A program made the translations under genes and the position numbers. From Alphaproteobacteria bacterium (GTDB taxonomy: Bacteria; Pseudomonadota; Alphaproteobacteria; Rhizobiales; Xanthobacteraceae), in NCBI GenBank assembly GCA_026400395.1, contig JAPLPD010000185.1:1-32335 (forward strand): DNA of 32,335 nt, written 5' to 3'. This document shows, one piece after another, positions 9,107-19,630 of the stretch (its first letter is position 1; each line of letters starts with the position of its first letter). The notes below the pieces were generated by a model. The model did no database searches. It saw only the letters and a list, made by a program, of their open reading frames with translations, and was not told the origin of the DNA.

Positions 9107-10435
9107 CTATTGCAGCGATTCGCCGTGCAGGGCCACGTCGAGGCCGACCCGTTCGTCCTCCTCGCGCACCCGGAGCGGCAGAAAGAAGCCGATCACCTTC
9201 AACAGCACGAAGGTGGCTACTCCCGACCAGGCGAGCGTCACGCCGACCCCGTAGAGCTGGGTCAGCACCTGCTGGCCGTTGCCCTCGATCAGTCCGGAGG
9301 TTTCGCCAACCGCGGCCACCGCAAACACACCGGCTAGTATCATGCCTGTGGCGCCGCCAAAGCCATGCACGCCGAACACGTCGAGCGAGTCGTCGTAGCG
9401 GCAGAGCGTCTTCAGCTTGGTGCAGGCCCAATAGCAGACCGTACCGGCGGCGATGCCGATGACGATGCCATGCCAAGGCAGCACGAAGCCCGACGCCGGC
9501 GTGATGGTGCCGAGGCCCGCGACCGCGCCGGAGATCATGCCGAGAACCGACGGCTTGCCGCGATCCCACCACTCCAGCAGCATCCAGGTCAGCACCCCAG
9601 CGCAGGCCGCGAGATGCGTCGCCAGAATGGCGAAGCCGGCGCGGCCATTGGCGCCGAGCGCCGAACCTCCGTTGAAGCCGAACCAGCCGACCCAGAGCAG
9701 GCCGGTGCCAATCACCGCGAGCGAGAGATCGTACGGCGCGAGATTGTCGGTGCCGTAGCCGCGGCGCGAGCCGATCATGATGCAGGCGACCAGTCCGCCG
9801 ATGCCGGCGTTCAGATGCACCACGGCGCCGCCGGCGAAATCCAGCACGCCAGCGGTGGCAAGGAATCCGCCGCCCCAGATCCAATGGGCGACCGGCACAT
9901 ACACTAGCAGCAGCCAGCCGGCGCCGAACCACAGATAGGCCGAAAAGCGCATCCGGTCGGCCACGGAACCGGCCACCAGCGCCACGGTGATGACCGCGAA
10001 GGTCATCTGGTAGAGCATGAACACCGATTCCGGGATGGTCTTGGCCAGCGGGCTGATCGAGTTCATTTCCAGGCCCTGGAGGAACAGGCGATCGAGCGTG
10101 CCGATCACCGGGCCGTCGCCGGTGAATGTCAGGCTGTAGCCGATCGCCATCCAGAGGATCGAGCCGAGCGCGACTGCGGCCAGCGTCTGCGCCATGGTTG
10201 CGAGCACGTTCTTCTTGCGCACCATGCCAGAGTAAAAGAGCGCCAGCCCCGGAATGCTCATCAGCAGGACGAGGCTGGTTGCAGAAATCATCCACGCGGT
10301 GTCGGCGCCGTCGATCTTGGCCGGTGTCGCCGCGGCTTGAGCAAACGCCGGCGTCGCGGCGAGCACAGTCAGCAATGATGCGGCGTTGCGCACGGCAACG
10401 CGCGCGCTATGGCGCGCGAGCGCGGTATTGATCAT
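9107..10435 (-). CDS. amtB: Ammonium transporter AmtB (second copy)
   Basis: This is a 442-residue Amt-family channel. A signal sequence covers residues 1-33 (ending AFAQ), followed by about eleven membrane helices. The pore histidines are retained: His207 in DFAGGAVVHLNAG and the second in DVFGVHGFGG. Compared with the first copy it lacks the Ala/Lys insertion before DFAGG and diverges in many loops, so the pair is an old duplication or two acquisitions, not a recent copy. The start at 10435 is set by the strong GGGAGGGGG site just upstream; the longer frame to 10606 would run back into glnK2. It lies 25 bp after glnK2. How the two transporters divide the work is not visible. Confidence 0.95.
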   Translation of the reverse strand: MINTALARHSARVAVRNAASLLTVLAATPAFAQAAATPAKIDGADTAWMISATSLVLLMSIPGLALFYSGMVRKKNVLATMAQTLAAVALGSILWMAIGYSLTFTGDGPVIGTLDRLFLQGLEMNSISPLAKTIPESVFMLYQMTFAVITVALVAGSVADRMRFSAYLWFGAGWLLLVYVPVAHWIWGGGFLATAGVLDFAGGAVVHLNAGIGGLVACIMIGSRRGYGTDNLAPYDLSLAVIGTGLLWVGWFGFNGGSALGANGRAGFAILATHLAACAGVLTWMLLEWWDRGKPSVLGMISGAVAGLGTITPASGFVLPWHGIVIGIAAGTVCYWACTKLKTLCRYDDSLDVFGVHGFGGATGMILAGVFAVAAVGETSGLIEGNGQQVLTQLYGVGVTLAWSGVATFVLLKVIGFFLPLRVREEDERVGLDVALHGESLQ

Positions 10436-10460
10436 CAGCCCCCTCCCGGTAGAAGTTCTT

Positions 10461-10862
<402 letters not shown>

Positions 10863-10892
10863 CTATGTTATCGGCAACTGGTCCGAAGATTA

Positions 10893-10908
10893 AGCGGAAT
10901 CGTTGCCT
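10893..10908 (-). promoter_or_regulatory. Weak sigma-54-like element upstream of glnK2-amtB2
   Basis: On the minus strand the sequence is AGGCAACGATTCCGCT. Only the invariant GG and GC dinucleotides at the correct spacing are kept; the rest departs from consensus. Its distance to the glnK2 start (about 95 bases) nearly equals that of the better element before glnK1, which is the main reason to list it. Confidence 0.3.
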
Positions 10909-10941
10909 TACCAGCAGGCAAACGTCATCGAGTCGGGCATT

Positions 10942-11817
10942 TTAGCCCGGCGCGGGCTCGGACCTGCGAGGGCGCAACATGCCCTCCTGGGCGGCGGAGG
11001 CCACCAGGGTGCCGTCGGCGGTGAATACCAGACCGCGCCCGAAGCCCCGGGCGCCGTGCATGTTGGGACTGTCCAGGGTGTAGAGCAGCCATTGGTCGGC
11101 GCGGAATGGACGGTGAAACCACAGGGCGTGATCGAGACTGGCGCCCATGATGTCGCGATCGAACACGCTGCGCTGGTGCGGCACCAGGGCGGTGTCGAGG
11201 ATGTTCATATCGGAGGCGTAAGCCAGGGCGCAGCGGTGGATCGCCGGATCGTCCGGCAGCGGCGCGGTGGTGCGCAGCCAAATGCTGAAACGGTCGCCCT
11301 CGGGCCGCTTGCCCCTGTAACGATCGAAGTCGACTGGCCGCAGTTCGATCGGGCGGACCCGCTCGTAATAGCGCCGCACCGCCTCCGGCAATTGGGGCAG
11401 GATTGCCTGCCGGATATCGGCGTCGCTCGGAAGCTGGTCCGGATGCGGCACGTCCGGCATTTTCATCTGGTGGTCGAGACTCGGCTCGTCATTGTGGAAT
11501 GACACCGACATGGAAAAGATCGCGCGGCCGTGCTGGATGGCCACCACCCGGCGGGTGGAGAAGCTCTTGCCGTCCCGGATGCGGTCGACATCGTAAATGA
11601 TGGGGACCTTGGGATCGCCGCCGAGCAGGAAATAAGCGTGCAGCGAATGCGGCACCACGCCTTCCACCGTGCGGGTGGCGGCGACCAGTGCCTGCCCGAC
11701 CACCTGGCCGCCGAACACGCGTTGCATGCCGGACGGCGGGCTGGTGCCCCGGAACAGGTTCAGCTCGAGCTGTTCAAGGTCGAGAATGCTGAGAAGATCG
11801 GCGACCGGGGAGGACAT
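10942..11817 (-). CDS. tesB: Acyl-CoA thioesterase II
   Basis: This 291-residue double-hotdog thioesterase hydrolyses acyl-CoA to fatty acid and CoA. The N-terminal hotdog carries GMQRVFGGQVVGQALVAA and HSLHAYFLLGGDP. The C-terminal hotdog carries YASDMNILDTA with Asp203, GASLDHALWFHRPF with Ser227, and ASAAQEGMLR with Gln277. These match the Asp204/Thr228/Gln278 catalytic set of E. coli TesB, with a conservative Thr-to-Ser change. Length is normal. A weak AAGG precedes the ATG. It is divergent from the flavin monooxygenase with only 11 bases between the start codons, so each promoter must lie within the neighbouring coding sequence or the two overlap. Confidence 0.94.
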   Translation of the reverse strand: MSSPVADLLSILDLEQLELNLFRGTSPPSGMQRVFGGQVVGQALVAATRTVEGVVPHSLHAYFLLGGDPKVPIIYDVDRIRDGKSFSTRRVVAIQHGRAIFSMSVSFHNDEPSLDHQMKMPDVPHPDQLPSDADIRQAILPQLPEAVRRYYERVRPIELRPVDFDRYRGKRPEGDRFSIWLRTTAPLPDDPAIHRCALAYASDMNILDTALVPHQRSVFDRDIMGASLDHALWFHRPFRADQWLLYTLDSPNMHGARGFGRGLVFTADGTLVASAAQEGMLRPRRSEPAPG

Positions 11818-11828
11818 GAAAGTACCTT

Positions 11829-13100
11829 ATGGCTAGTGATATGCTCTCGCCAATGGAGAACACAAAGCCCCCCGGCGCGTCGGCCTGGCGCACCGATGTT
11901 TTGATTGGCGGCGCTGGTTTCGCCGGCCTGGCGCTGGCCATTGCGCTGCGCCAGGGGCTCGGCGAATCGTTCCACGTTACGGTCGCCGACCCGGCGCTAG
12001 GACGGAGTCATGCCGGCGATGCGCGCGCCTCGGCGATTGCCGCAGCGGCGCGGCGACTGTTCGAGACCATCGGTGTCTGGGATCAGGTCGCGCCCGGCGC
12101 GCAGCCGATCCTCGACATGGTCGTCACCGACTCAAAGCTGCAGGACGTCATGCGGCCCACCTATCTCAGCTTCAGCGGCAAGGTGGCGCCAGGCGAGCCA
12201 TTCGCGCACATGATCGAAAATCCGGCGCTGCTCGCCGCTCTGATCGCGCGTGCGAAGCAGGAGGGCGTCGAGTTGCGCACCGAAGCCGTCACGGGATTTG
12301 AGGCGAGCACCGATCGCGTCACGGTCGCTCTTTCGAGCGGAGAGCCAATTTCCGCGAAGTTGCTGGTCGCCGCCGATGGCGCGCGTTCGCCCATCCGCGA
12401 GGCGGCGGGCATCCGCAGCACCGGCTGGAGTTATGACCAATCCGGCATCGTCACCACCGTGTCGCACGAGCGCGATCATCACGGCCGCGCCGAGGAGCAT
12501 TTCCTGCCGGCCGGGCCGTTTGCGATCCTGCCGCTGAAGGGCCGCCGTTCGTCTATCGTGTGGACAGAAGAAAAACGCGAGGCCGAGCGCGTCGTCGCAT
12601 TGCCCGACGACGGCTTCCACGCCGAATTGGAACGGCGCTTCGGCCTCAAGCTCGGCGAGATCGCGCTGGCGGGACCGCGCCGCGCCTATCCACTCGGCCT
12701 GTCGATGGCACGCTCGTTCATTGGCGAACGGCTGGCGCTGGTGGGCGACGCCGCCCACGTCATTCATCCGATCGCGGGGCAGGGTCTCAACCTCGGTCTG
12801 CGCGACGTGGCGGCGCTGGCCGAAGCGGTGGTGGATGCCGCGCGGCTGGGCCTCGATCCGGGCGGTCCGGATGTGATGACGCGTTATCAGCGGTGGCGGC
12901 GGTTCGACACAGCGGCCATGGGCGTGGCGACCGACGGACTCAACCGGCTGTTCTCCAACAGTTCCGACGCGCTGCGTATCGTGCGGGACGTCGGCCTGGG
13001 CCTGGTCGATCGGATGCCGGCGCTCAAGACCTTGTTCATCCGCGAAGCGGCGGGCCTCACAGGCGATGTGCCGAAGCTGCTGCGCGGCGAGGCGCTGTAG
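11829..13100 (+). CDS. UbiH/UbiF/Coq6-family FAD-dependent monooxygenase
   Basis: This 423-residue flavoprotein hydroxylase probably adds a ring hydroxyl during ubiquinone synthesis. The FAD-binding Rossmann motif is LIGGAGFAGLALAIAL near the N-terminus. The second FAD motif is LLVAADGARSPIR. The third, LVGDAAHVIHPIAGQGLNLG, is the signature of the UbiH/Coq6 group. The ring position it hydroxylates cannot be assigned. The start is uncertain: ATG codons at 11829, 11841 and 11853 are all in frame. The nearest purine-rich site (GGGGAGG) is about 15 bases before the first, which is too far to decide. The gene converges on the GST with 2 bases between stop codons. Confidence 0.88.
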   Translation: MASDMLSPMENTKPPGASAWRTDVLIGGAGFAGLALAIALRQGLGESFHVTVADPALGRSHAGDARASAIAAAARRLFETIGVWDQVAPGAQPILDMVVTDSKLQDVMRPTYLSFSGKVAPGEPFAHMIENPALLAALIARAKQEGVELRTEAVTGFEASTDRVTVALSSGEPISAKLLVAADGARSPIREAAGIRSTGWSYDQSGIVTTVSHERDHHGRAEEHFLPAGPFAILPLKGRRSSIVWTEEKREAERVVALPDDGFHAELERRFGLKLGEIALAGPRRAYPLGLSMARSFIGERLALVGDAAHVIHPIAGQGLNLGLRDVAALAEAVVDAARLGLDPGGPDVMTRYQRWRRFDTAAMGVATDGLNRLFSNSSDALRIVRDVGLGLVDRMPALKTLFIREAAGLTGDVPKLLRGEAL

Positions 13101-13102
13101 AA

Positions 13103-13729
13103 CTAAGACAGCGGCACGACCGCGATCTTTTCCTTGAAAGCGGGCCGCGATGAAATCGCCGCGTACCAGCGATCGAGATTCGGCGTTGCCGGACGCTCCG
13201 GGATAAGCTGCACGTAGCGATAGATCATGATGCCAACCGGAATGTCGCCGTAGGAAAACTCGTCGCCGGCCATGAACTGCGTCTTGCCGAGTTGGGCGTC
13301 CATCATCTTGGCGGCGGTGATGGTTTTCTCCTTGCCGGTTTCGACAGCGTTGGCGTCGCGCTTGTCGGCCGGCGTGCGGATCAGTTGCCAGAACACCGGC
13401 GTGATTGCCGGCGCCATCACAGAAAGCTGCCAGTCCATCCACATCTGCGCGCGGGCGCGGGTCTGCGGGATGGCGGGTTCGAGCGTACGGCTCTGGTGCT
13501 TGGCGGCGAGGTAGCGGCAGATCGAATTCGACTCCCACATGGTGAAGCCGTCCTCCTCCTCCAGAGTCGGCACCAGCGAGTTCGGATTCATTGCCAGATA
13601 GGCCGGGTCCTTGGTTTTGCCGAATGCGCCGCCCACGTCGATGCGCTCGAACGGCAGTTTCATTTCGGCCAGCGCCCAGATCACCTTCTGCACGTTCGAC
13701 GATGTGTTGCGGCCCCAGATCTTCAGCAT
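13103..13729 (-). CDS. Glutathione S-transferase family protein
   Basis: This 208-residue cytosolic-type GST has an N-terminal thioredoxin-like domain starting MLKIWGRNTSSNVQKV. The Ser10/Ser11 pair is a candidate for activating glutathione, as in the theta/zeta-like bacterial groups. The cis-proline loop NSLVPTLEEEDG and the glutathione-binding WESNSICRYLA are present. The helical C-terminal domain includes FSYGDIPVGIMIYRY, the N-capping motif region. The substrate is unknown. It converges with the monooxygenase with a 2-base gap. The 84 bases between its start and the Trm112-like gene show nothing else. Confidence 0.9.
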   Translation of the reverse strand: MLKIWGRNTSSNVQKVIWALAEMKLPFERIDVGGAFGKTKDPAYLAMNPNSLVPTLEEEDGFTMWESNSICRYLAAKHQSRTLEPAIPQTRARAQMWMDWQLSVMAPAITPVFWQLIRTPADKRDANAVETGKEKTITAAKMMDAQLGKTQFMAGDEFSYGDIPVGIMIYRYVQLIPERPATPNLDRWYAAISSRPAFKEKIAVVPLS

Positions 13730-13813
13730 GTTATTTCTCTCCCGAATTCTGCGGTCATGTTTACTCCGTCAGGGCCGGGACAAGGCCGGGCCTGAAGAAC
13801 GATAGGCGAATCG

Positions 13814-14008
13814 CTAGTCCAACCGCCGCGCTTCTTCCGGCAGCATGATCGGAATGCCGTCGCGGATTGGATAGGCGAGCTTCGCCCCGCGCGAGATCAG
13901 CTCCTGCTTGCCGGCGTCATACTCCAACGTGCTCTTCGTGAGCGGGCAAACCAGAATTTCCAGCAGCTTCGGATCGATGCTGACGGCGGGTCGGTCGGTG
14001 ATGTTCAT
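13814..14008 (-). CDS. Trm112-family small protein
   Basis: This is a 64-residue protein of the Trm112/YcaR family. Eukaryotic Trm112 activates methyltransferases; bacterial members are little studied. The family signature is clear: [17 protein letters not shown], then [22 protein letters not shown]. Only one cysteine remains at the usual CPxC site (CPLT here), so it probably does not hold a zinc ion. I believe this is common in rhizobial homologues. It is part of a minus-strand run with the LON-domain gene 49 bp upstream. The start has a GGAGGC a few bases ahead. Confidence 0.9.
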   Translation of the reverse strand: MNITDRPAVSIDPKLLEILVCPLTKSTLEYDAGKQELISRGAKLAYPIRDGIPIMLPEEARRLD

Positions 14009-14057
14009 CGGGGCCTCCGCAACATATCGGTAGTTTAGCGGATCGCCGGAACCAATG

Positions 14058-14735
14058 TCACTGCAGCGGCGGTTCGCCGCCCCCGGCGATTTTCTTGGCG
14101 AGCTCCATCTCGGTAACCGCGATCAGGATCTCCGAGCGGGACTTGAGGTCCGGCGCTTCGAGCAGCGCTTGCTTCTCCGCCGCGCCATAGGGCGACATCA
14201 TAGCCAGCGCGTTGACCAGCGCTTCGTTTGGCGCGCTCTCGACGCCCTGCCAGTCGGTCTTGAGATTGTTTGCCTTGAGAAACGATGTCAGCGCTTCGAG
14301 CACGGCATCGCGATCGACCTCGTCCTCTCCCTTGCGGGCTATGAAATCGTCGGCGAACGGCTGGTAGGTGACGCGGCACTGGCGATAGGCGGTGACGACG
14401 TTGAGTTCTTCTTCGATGCGGAAGCGCGCGACGCCGGTGAGTTGCAACACATAGCGGCCGTCGCCGCTCTCGGCCAGTTGGGTGATGCGGCCGACGCAGC
14501 CGATCCTGTACAGGGCCGGCTTTTCCTCGGTGCCGTGATGCGCCGGGTCCGGCTGGATCATGCCGATCAGCCGATGGCCGTCGCGCAGCGAGTCGTCGAT
14601 CATCGCCAGATAGCGCGACTCAAAGATGTTGAGCGGCATCTGGCCACGCGGCAGCAGCAGCGCGCCCTCCAGCGGGAACACCGGAATGTTCTCAGGCAGA
14701 TCGGCGGAGCCCTTATAGATCACGTTCATCGGCAT
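14058..14735 (-). CDS. LON N-terminal (substrate-binding) domain protein
   Basis: This 225-residue protein consists of the N-terminal domain of Lon protease without the AAA+ and protease parts. Typical motifs are [33 protein letters not shown] and [10 protein letters not shown] helical C-terminal part (about 135-225) includes [20 protein letters not shown], matching the three-helix tail of the family. The function of stand-alone LON-domain proteins is not established; a role as adaptor or substrate binder is a guess. It sits between the Trm112-like gene and the thioredoxin-TPR gene, an order I associate with Rhizobiales. Confidence 0.9.
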   Translation of the reverse strand: MPMNVIYKGSADLPENIPVFPLEGALLLPRGQMPLNIFESRYLAMIDDSLRDGHRLIGMIQPDPAHHGTEEKPALYRIGCVGRITQLAESGDGRYVLQLTGVARFRIEEELNVVTAYRQCRVTYQPFADDFIARKGEDEVDRDAVLEALTSFLKANNLKTDWQGVESAPNEALVNALAMMSPYGAAEKQALLEAPDLKSRSEILIAVTEMELAKKIAGGGEPPLQ

Positions 14736-14767
14736 GATCGTTCACCTGCGGACCGTGACCGGACAAC

Positions 14768-15682
14768 TCACGCAAATAACACGGACGACAACTTCTTGCG
14801 GCCGGAAATCGTGGCCTCGTCGGTCGGACCCCAGGCCTCGAAGAACTGCACGAGTTGCTTGCGCGCGCCATCGTCGTTCCATTTGCGGTCGCGCTTGACG
14901 ATGGCCATCAGATGATCGACGGCATCGGCGCGCTTGCTCGCGGCATTCAGAGCGACCGCGAGATCGAAGCGCGCCTGGTGGTCGAGCGGGTTGGCTGCGA
15001 CCTTTTGCTCCAATTCGCCGACCGGACCGACGGAGCTCGCCTGCTCGGCAACGTCGAGCGCCGCTTGCGCGGCCGCGACGGCGGCGTCGTTGCGCTTGGC
15101 CTCCGGGATCAGCGCCAGCGCTTCCTTGGCCTGTTCGATGTCACCGGCCGCGACATGGCAGCGCGCCAGTCCCGCCAGCGCGGGAACATTGGTCTCGTCC
15201 TCGGACAGGATCTGCGCATAGGCGTCCATCGCGGCTTCGATGTTGTTCTCGGCAATCGCCGCGTCGGCGGAGGCCAGCAGGTCCTTGATCTCGGTGCCGG
15301 CTTGGCCCTTGGTCAGCCGCTCCAGGAAGGCGTTGATCTGCGCCTCGGACTGCGCGCCCATGAAGCCGTCGCTGGGCTGCCCGTTGACGAAAGCAATCAC
15401 CGCTGGAATCGACTGGATGCCCATCTGGCCCGGAATTGCCGGATGATCGTCGATGTTCATCTTGACCAGCTTGACCTTCCCTTTGGCGGCTTTGACAACC
15501 TTTTCCAGGATCGGCGTGAGCTGTTTGCAGGGGCCACACCAGGGCGCCCAGAAGTCGATCAGCACCGGCTGACGCTTGGACTCCTCGATGACGTCCTTCA
15601 TGAAGCTCTGGGTGGTGGTATCCTTGATCAGACCCTCAGGGACCGCGGCGGCCGCTCCCCCGATATTCTCAAGCATCGACAT
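14768..15682 (-). CDS. cnoX: Thioredoxin-TPR protein, CnoX/YbbN-like
   Basis: This is a 304-residue cytoplasmic protein with an N-terminal thioredoxin domain (about 20-130) and a C-terminal TPR region (about 145-300). The active site is WAPWCGPCKQ with Cys49 and Cys52, so it can act as an oxidoreductase. E. coli CnoX lacks this full CXXC, whereas Caulobacter-type CnoX keeps it. The cis-Pro site is QSIPAVIAF. Such proteins hold unfolding clients and protect them during oxidative stress. The start at 15682 is supported by GAGGGAA five bases upstream; an in-frame extension to 15724 lies before that site. The LON-domain gene follows 32 bp downstream, suggesting cotranscription. Confidence 0.9.
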   Translation of the reverse strand: MSMLENIGGAAAAVPEGLIKDTTTQSFMKDVIEESKRQPVLIDFWAPWCGPCKQLTPILEKVVKAAKGKVKLVKMNIDDHPAIPGQMGIQSIPAVIAFVNGQPSDGFMGAQSEAQINAFLERLTKGQAGTEIKDLLASADAAIAENNIEAAMDAYAQILSEDETNVPALAGLARCHVAAGDIEQAKEALALIPEAKRNDAAVAAAQAALDVAEQASSVGPVGELEQKVAANPLDHQARFDLAVALNAASKRADAVDHLMAIVKRDRKWNDDGARKQLVQFFEAWGPTDEATISGRKKLSSVLFA

Positions 15683-15779
15683 GCGTTCCCTCGCCTGGCA
15701 TCCGGTGGGCCGGACTGCCCCCAACCAACCTTGTCTTCCTCATTAAATGGGCTGGGAACTCGCCAAATGCAATCGGGGC

Positions 15780-16307
15780 CTAAAGCTCCGAATCCGGTCC
15801 GGTGACGTCCAGGATACGGGGCGGATGGCCGATGGATTCGAGGAATCGCACCAGATCGTCGCGGGCGATCGACGTGGTCATGGTGTTGACCAGTGGGTGC
15901 GCGTTGATAACCGCGTGCTGCATCAGTTCGGCATCCAGGACGATTGTGACCCGGCCGGAGGTGTCATTGAGCGCGCCGAACGGGGTCACCGAGCCGGGTG
16001 TGACACCAAGCGTTGCCAGCAGCAGGTCTGAGGAACCGAACGAGAAACGGCCGGTGGCGCCTAATCCTGCCGCAGCAAGCCGCCGGTGCAGCGATTTCAG
16101 CTCGATGACGGCGCTTTCCAGCGCTGTGACCAGAAACAGCACGCCCTTCTTGTCGCGCAGGAACAGGTTCTTGGTATGGCCGCCTTGGATGGTTCCGCGC
16201 AGGCTTTGCGACTGCTCGACGGTGAACAGCGGCGGGTGGCTGACCGTCGGATGCGCGATGCCGAGGCGGTCCAGGGCGGCAAAGAGCTGATCCGGGGTGG
16301 CGGGCAT
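15780..16307 (-). CDS. YbaK/ProX-type aminoacyl-tRNA deacylase
   Basis: This 175-residue single-domain protein belongs to the editing family related to the INS domain of prolyl-tRNA synthetase. It is expected to hydrolyse misacylated tRNA, most likely Ala-tRNA(Pro). Signatures are GGHTKNLFLRDKKG with the conserved Lys46, and LGVTPGSVTPFGALND. The length fits the PrdX/ProXp-ala group better than the shorter YbaK group. It is divergent from the tRNA-Gly promoter by about 30 bases. The thioredoxin-TPR gene lies about 100 bp downstream. Confidence 0.88.
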   Translation of the reverse strand: MPATPDQLFAALDRLGIAHPTVSHPPLFTVEQSQSLRGTIQGGHTKNLFLRDKKGVLFLVTALESAVIELKSLHRRLAAAGLGATGRFSFGSSDLLLATLGVTPGSVTPFGALNDTSGRVTIVLDAELMQHAVINAHPLVNTMTTSIARDDLVRFLESIGHPPRILDVTGPDSEL

Positions 16308-16336
16308 AGGCGTTTTTTGGCCATTTTTCCGCGTGG

Positions 16337-16365
16337 TTGCAAAGTCCTAACGCTTTTGGCTATAG
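16337..16365 (+). promoter_or_regulatory. Sigma-70-type promoter of tRNA-Gly
   Basis: TTGCAA (16337-16342) and CTATAG (16360-16365) are separated by exactly 17 bases. A start near 16372 would leave a leader of about 40 bases before the mature tRNA at 16412. It is one of the clearest housekeeping promoters in the window. Confidence 0.7.
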
Positions 16366-16411
16366 AAACGGCTCTGGCGGCCGGCCTCCTTGGCCGCCAT
16401 ACCCAACGGAT

Positions 16412-16486
<75 letters not shown>

Positions 16487-16624
16487 ATTTGGCTCGATCT
16501 GACTTTTAGTTGGACGAGCACTCAGCTTTCGATTTTGTCGCTGCATGCTGTGGTGACCTCCAGGGGACCACCGGGAAGGCTCCATCTCGGCTGTACACGG
16601 AGGACTGTGAAGCAGCGACCCAAT

Positions 16625-16672
16625 TGAATCTTGGTGCTGAGGCGCCGCTGAATCTTGGTGCTGAGGCGCTGC
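16625..16672. repeat. Two-copy 24-bp tandem repeat
   Basis: The unit TGAATCTTGGTGCTGAGGCG plus four bases is present twice in direct tandem, with a single C/T difference. It lies in non-coding DNA downstream of the tRNA. Confidence 0.85.
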
Positions 16673-16872
16673 GGTGGACAAGCGTTCGCTGTGGCGCTCG
16701 ATCGTTGCGCGCGCGGAATTTTGTCGTGGCAATGACGTGATGCAGTCGAACAAGCCGACACAGTGGCTGAGCGCTACTGAACTCGCACTCATCGAAAATC
16801 ATAGCGACAGCGCAAGTGCGCGGCTGAGCTGGCCACCTCGTGTTCGAGACTGTCGCAGCATTCTTTGCACCA

Positions 16873-16888
16873 GTTGATTTGGATCAAC
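16873..16888. promoter_or_regulatory. FixK/FNR-type operator upstream of the caspase-fold gene
   Basis: GTTGAT-TTGG-ATCAAC is a perfect 16-bp palindrome apart from its central four bases, and it contains the exact TTGAT-N4-ATCAA consensus of Crp/Fnr-family oxygen regulators (FNR, Anr, FixK). It is centred at 16880.5. If it acts at -41.5, transcription would start near 16922, about 47 bases before the GTG start of the next gene. A GATGAA hexamer at 16910-16915 is a weak candidate -10. No other perfect copy was noticed in the window. Confidence 0.7.
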
Positions 16889-16968
16889 GCGAATATTCTT
16901 CGATTGATTGATGAAAAATACTTCTGCGCATTGGATCTGGTGCGCGCGTACTAATACAGGAGCCCAAC

Positions 16969-19008
<2,040 letters not shown>

Positions 19009-19012
19009 TCGA

Positions 19013-19040
19013 CATGGCCTCTGCTCCGGCAGAGGCCATG
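19013..19040 (+). terminator. Hairpin after the caspase-fold gene
   Basis: A perfect 12-bp stem, CATGGCCTCTGC with GCAGAGGCCATG, closes loop TCCG just past the stop codon. There is no T-run, so it may stabilise the mRNA end or attenuate expression of the next gene instead of ending transcription outright. Confidence 0.5.
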
Positions 19041-19102
19041 CACTCCCGGAATGTTCGAACACCGATTGTCACGCCAGCATCGCTTAACGACGGAGATTTC
19101 AA

Positions 19103-19588
19103 ATGCGTCGCCTTCCAGCTTTCCTCATCGCTTTCGGCCTGTTGTTTATCCCGGCGATGGCCGTCAGCGCGCAGCCATCGCCCGACCCCAAGACGCATCC
19201 TGGTGTGTGGGGCGACATAACGACAACGCCCCAGGCGGAAGGACCCTATGGGACGGGCTTCACCTCGACAGAGCGTGTGGTCGAGCGCTGCACCGCCCTG
19301 GAATGGGCGATTAGAACTAAAAAGGCGGATGGCAGCTTCCGTTGGTATCGTCGGAACTATCAAACCGGCTGCTGCCTCGGGTGGGTCAATGCGACGATGG
19401 CATTCCTCAACTTCCACAACGAGGCCGGCAACCACACGCTCGGCGTTTGCATGCCCGAAGAGATGCATAGCGTGGACGTGGTCAGAGTATTCCTCGATTA
19501 CGTCCATAAGAATCCGGACGACCAGAAATACAATCCGTCGCTGCTGATGTACTGGGCGTTGCTCGAGAAATATCCCTGCCAGCAGTAG
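19103..19588 (+). CDS. Rap1a/Tai-family exported protein
   Basis: This 161-residue protein has a signal peptide (1-24, ending VSAQ). The mature part follows the pattern of Rap1a/Tai proteins: an early Cys63, GCCLGWVNATMAFLNF with Cys90/Cys91, GVCMPEEMHSVDVVRVFLDYV with Cys116, and a final LLEKYPC with Cys159, which could form two disulfides. Studied members neutralise type VI secretion amidase toxins in the periplasm. No amidase or secretion gene is visible here, so an immunity role is only a family-based possibility; many orphan members occur in rhizobial genomes. GGAGAT before the ATG supports the start. It lies 94 bp after the caspase-fold gene. Confidence 0.72.
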   Translation: MRRLPAFLIAFGLLFIPAMAVSAQPSPDPKTHPGVWGDITTTPQAEGPYGTGFTSTERVVERCTALEWAIRTKKADGSFRWYRRNYQTGCCLGWVNATMAFLNFHNEAGNHTLGVCMPEEMHSVDVVRVFLDYVHKNPDDQKYNPSLLMYWALLEKYPCQQ

Positions 19589-19630
19589 ATGAATCAGGCC
19601 TCGATTTCATTTCGTTACCACCATGACAAT

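Larger units (their letters stand above)
16487..16968 (+). other. Non-coding stretch between tRNA-Gly and the caspase-fold gene
   Basis: No convincing gene is present in these 482 bases. Short open frames occur on both strands but lack family features and ribosome binding sites. The region holds a two-copy 24-bp tandem repeat (16625-16672) and, near its right end, a FixK/FNR-type box. I looked for a second copy of the tRNA 3' end, as left by integrated elements, and saw none in the next 4 kb. Confidence 0.6.

Noticed and set aside
12132-13538. 468-codon minus-strand open frame
   Set aside because: It spans the flavin monooxygenase antisense and the GST in a wrong frame; no ribosome binding site or domain.
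16510-16740. 76-codon open frame after tRNA-Gly, and minus-strand frames over the same region
   Set aside because: They include the tandem repeat and tRNA antisense sequence, lack ribosome binding sites and match no family I recognise.
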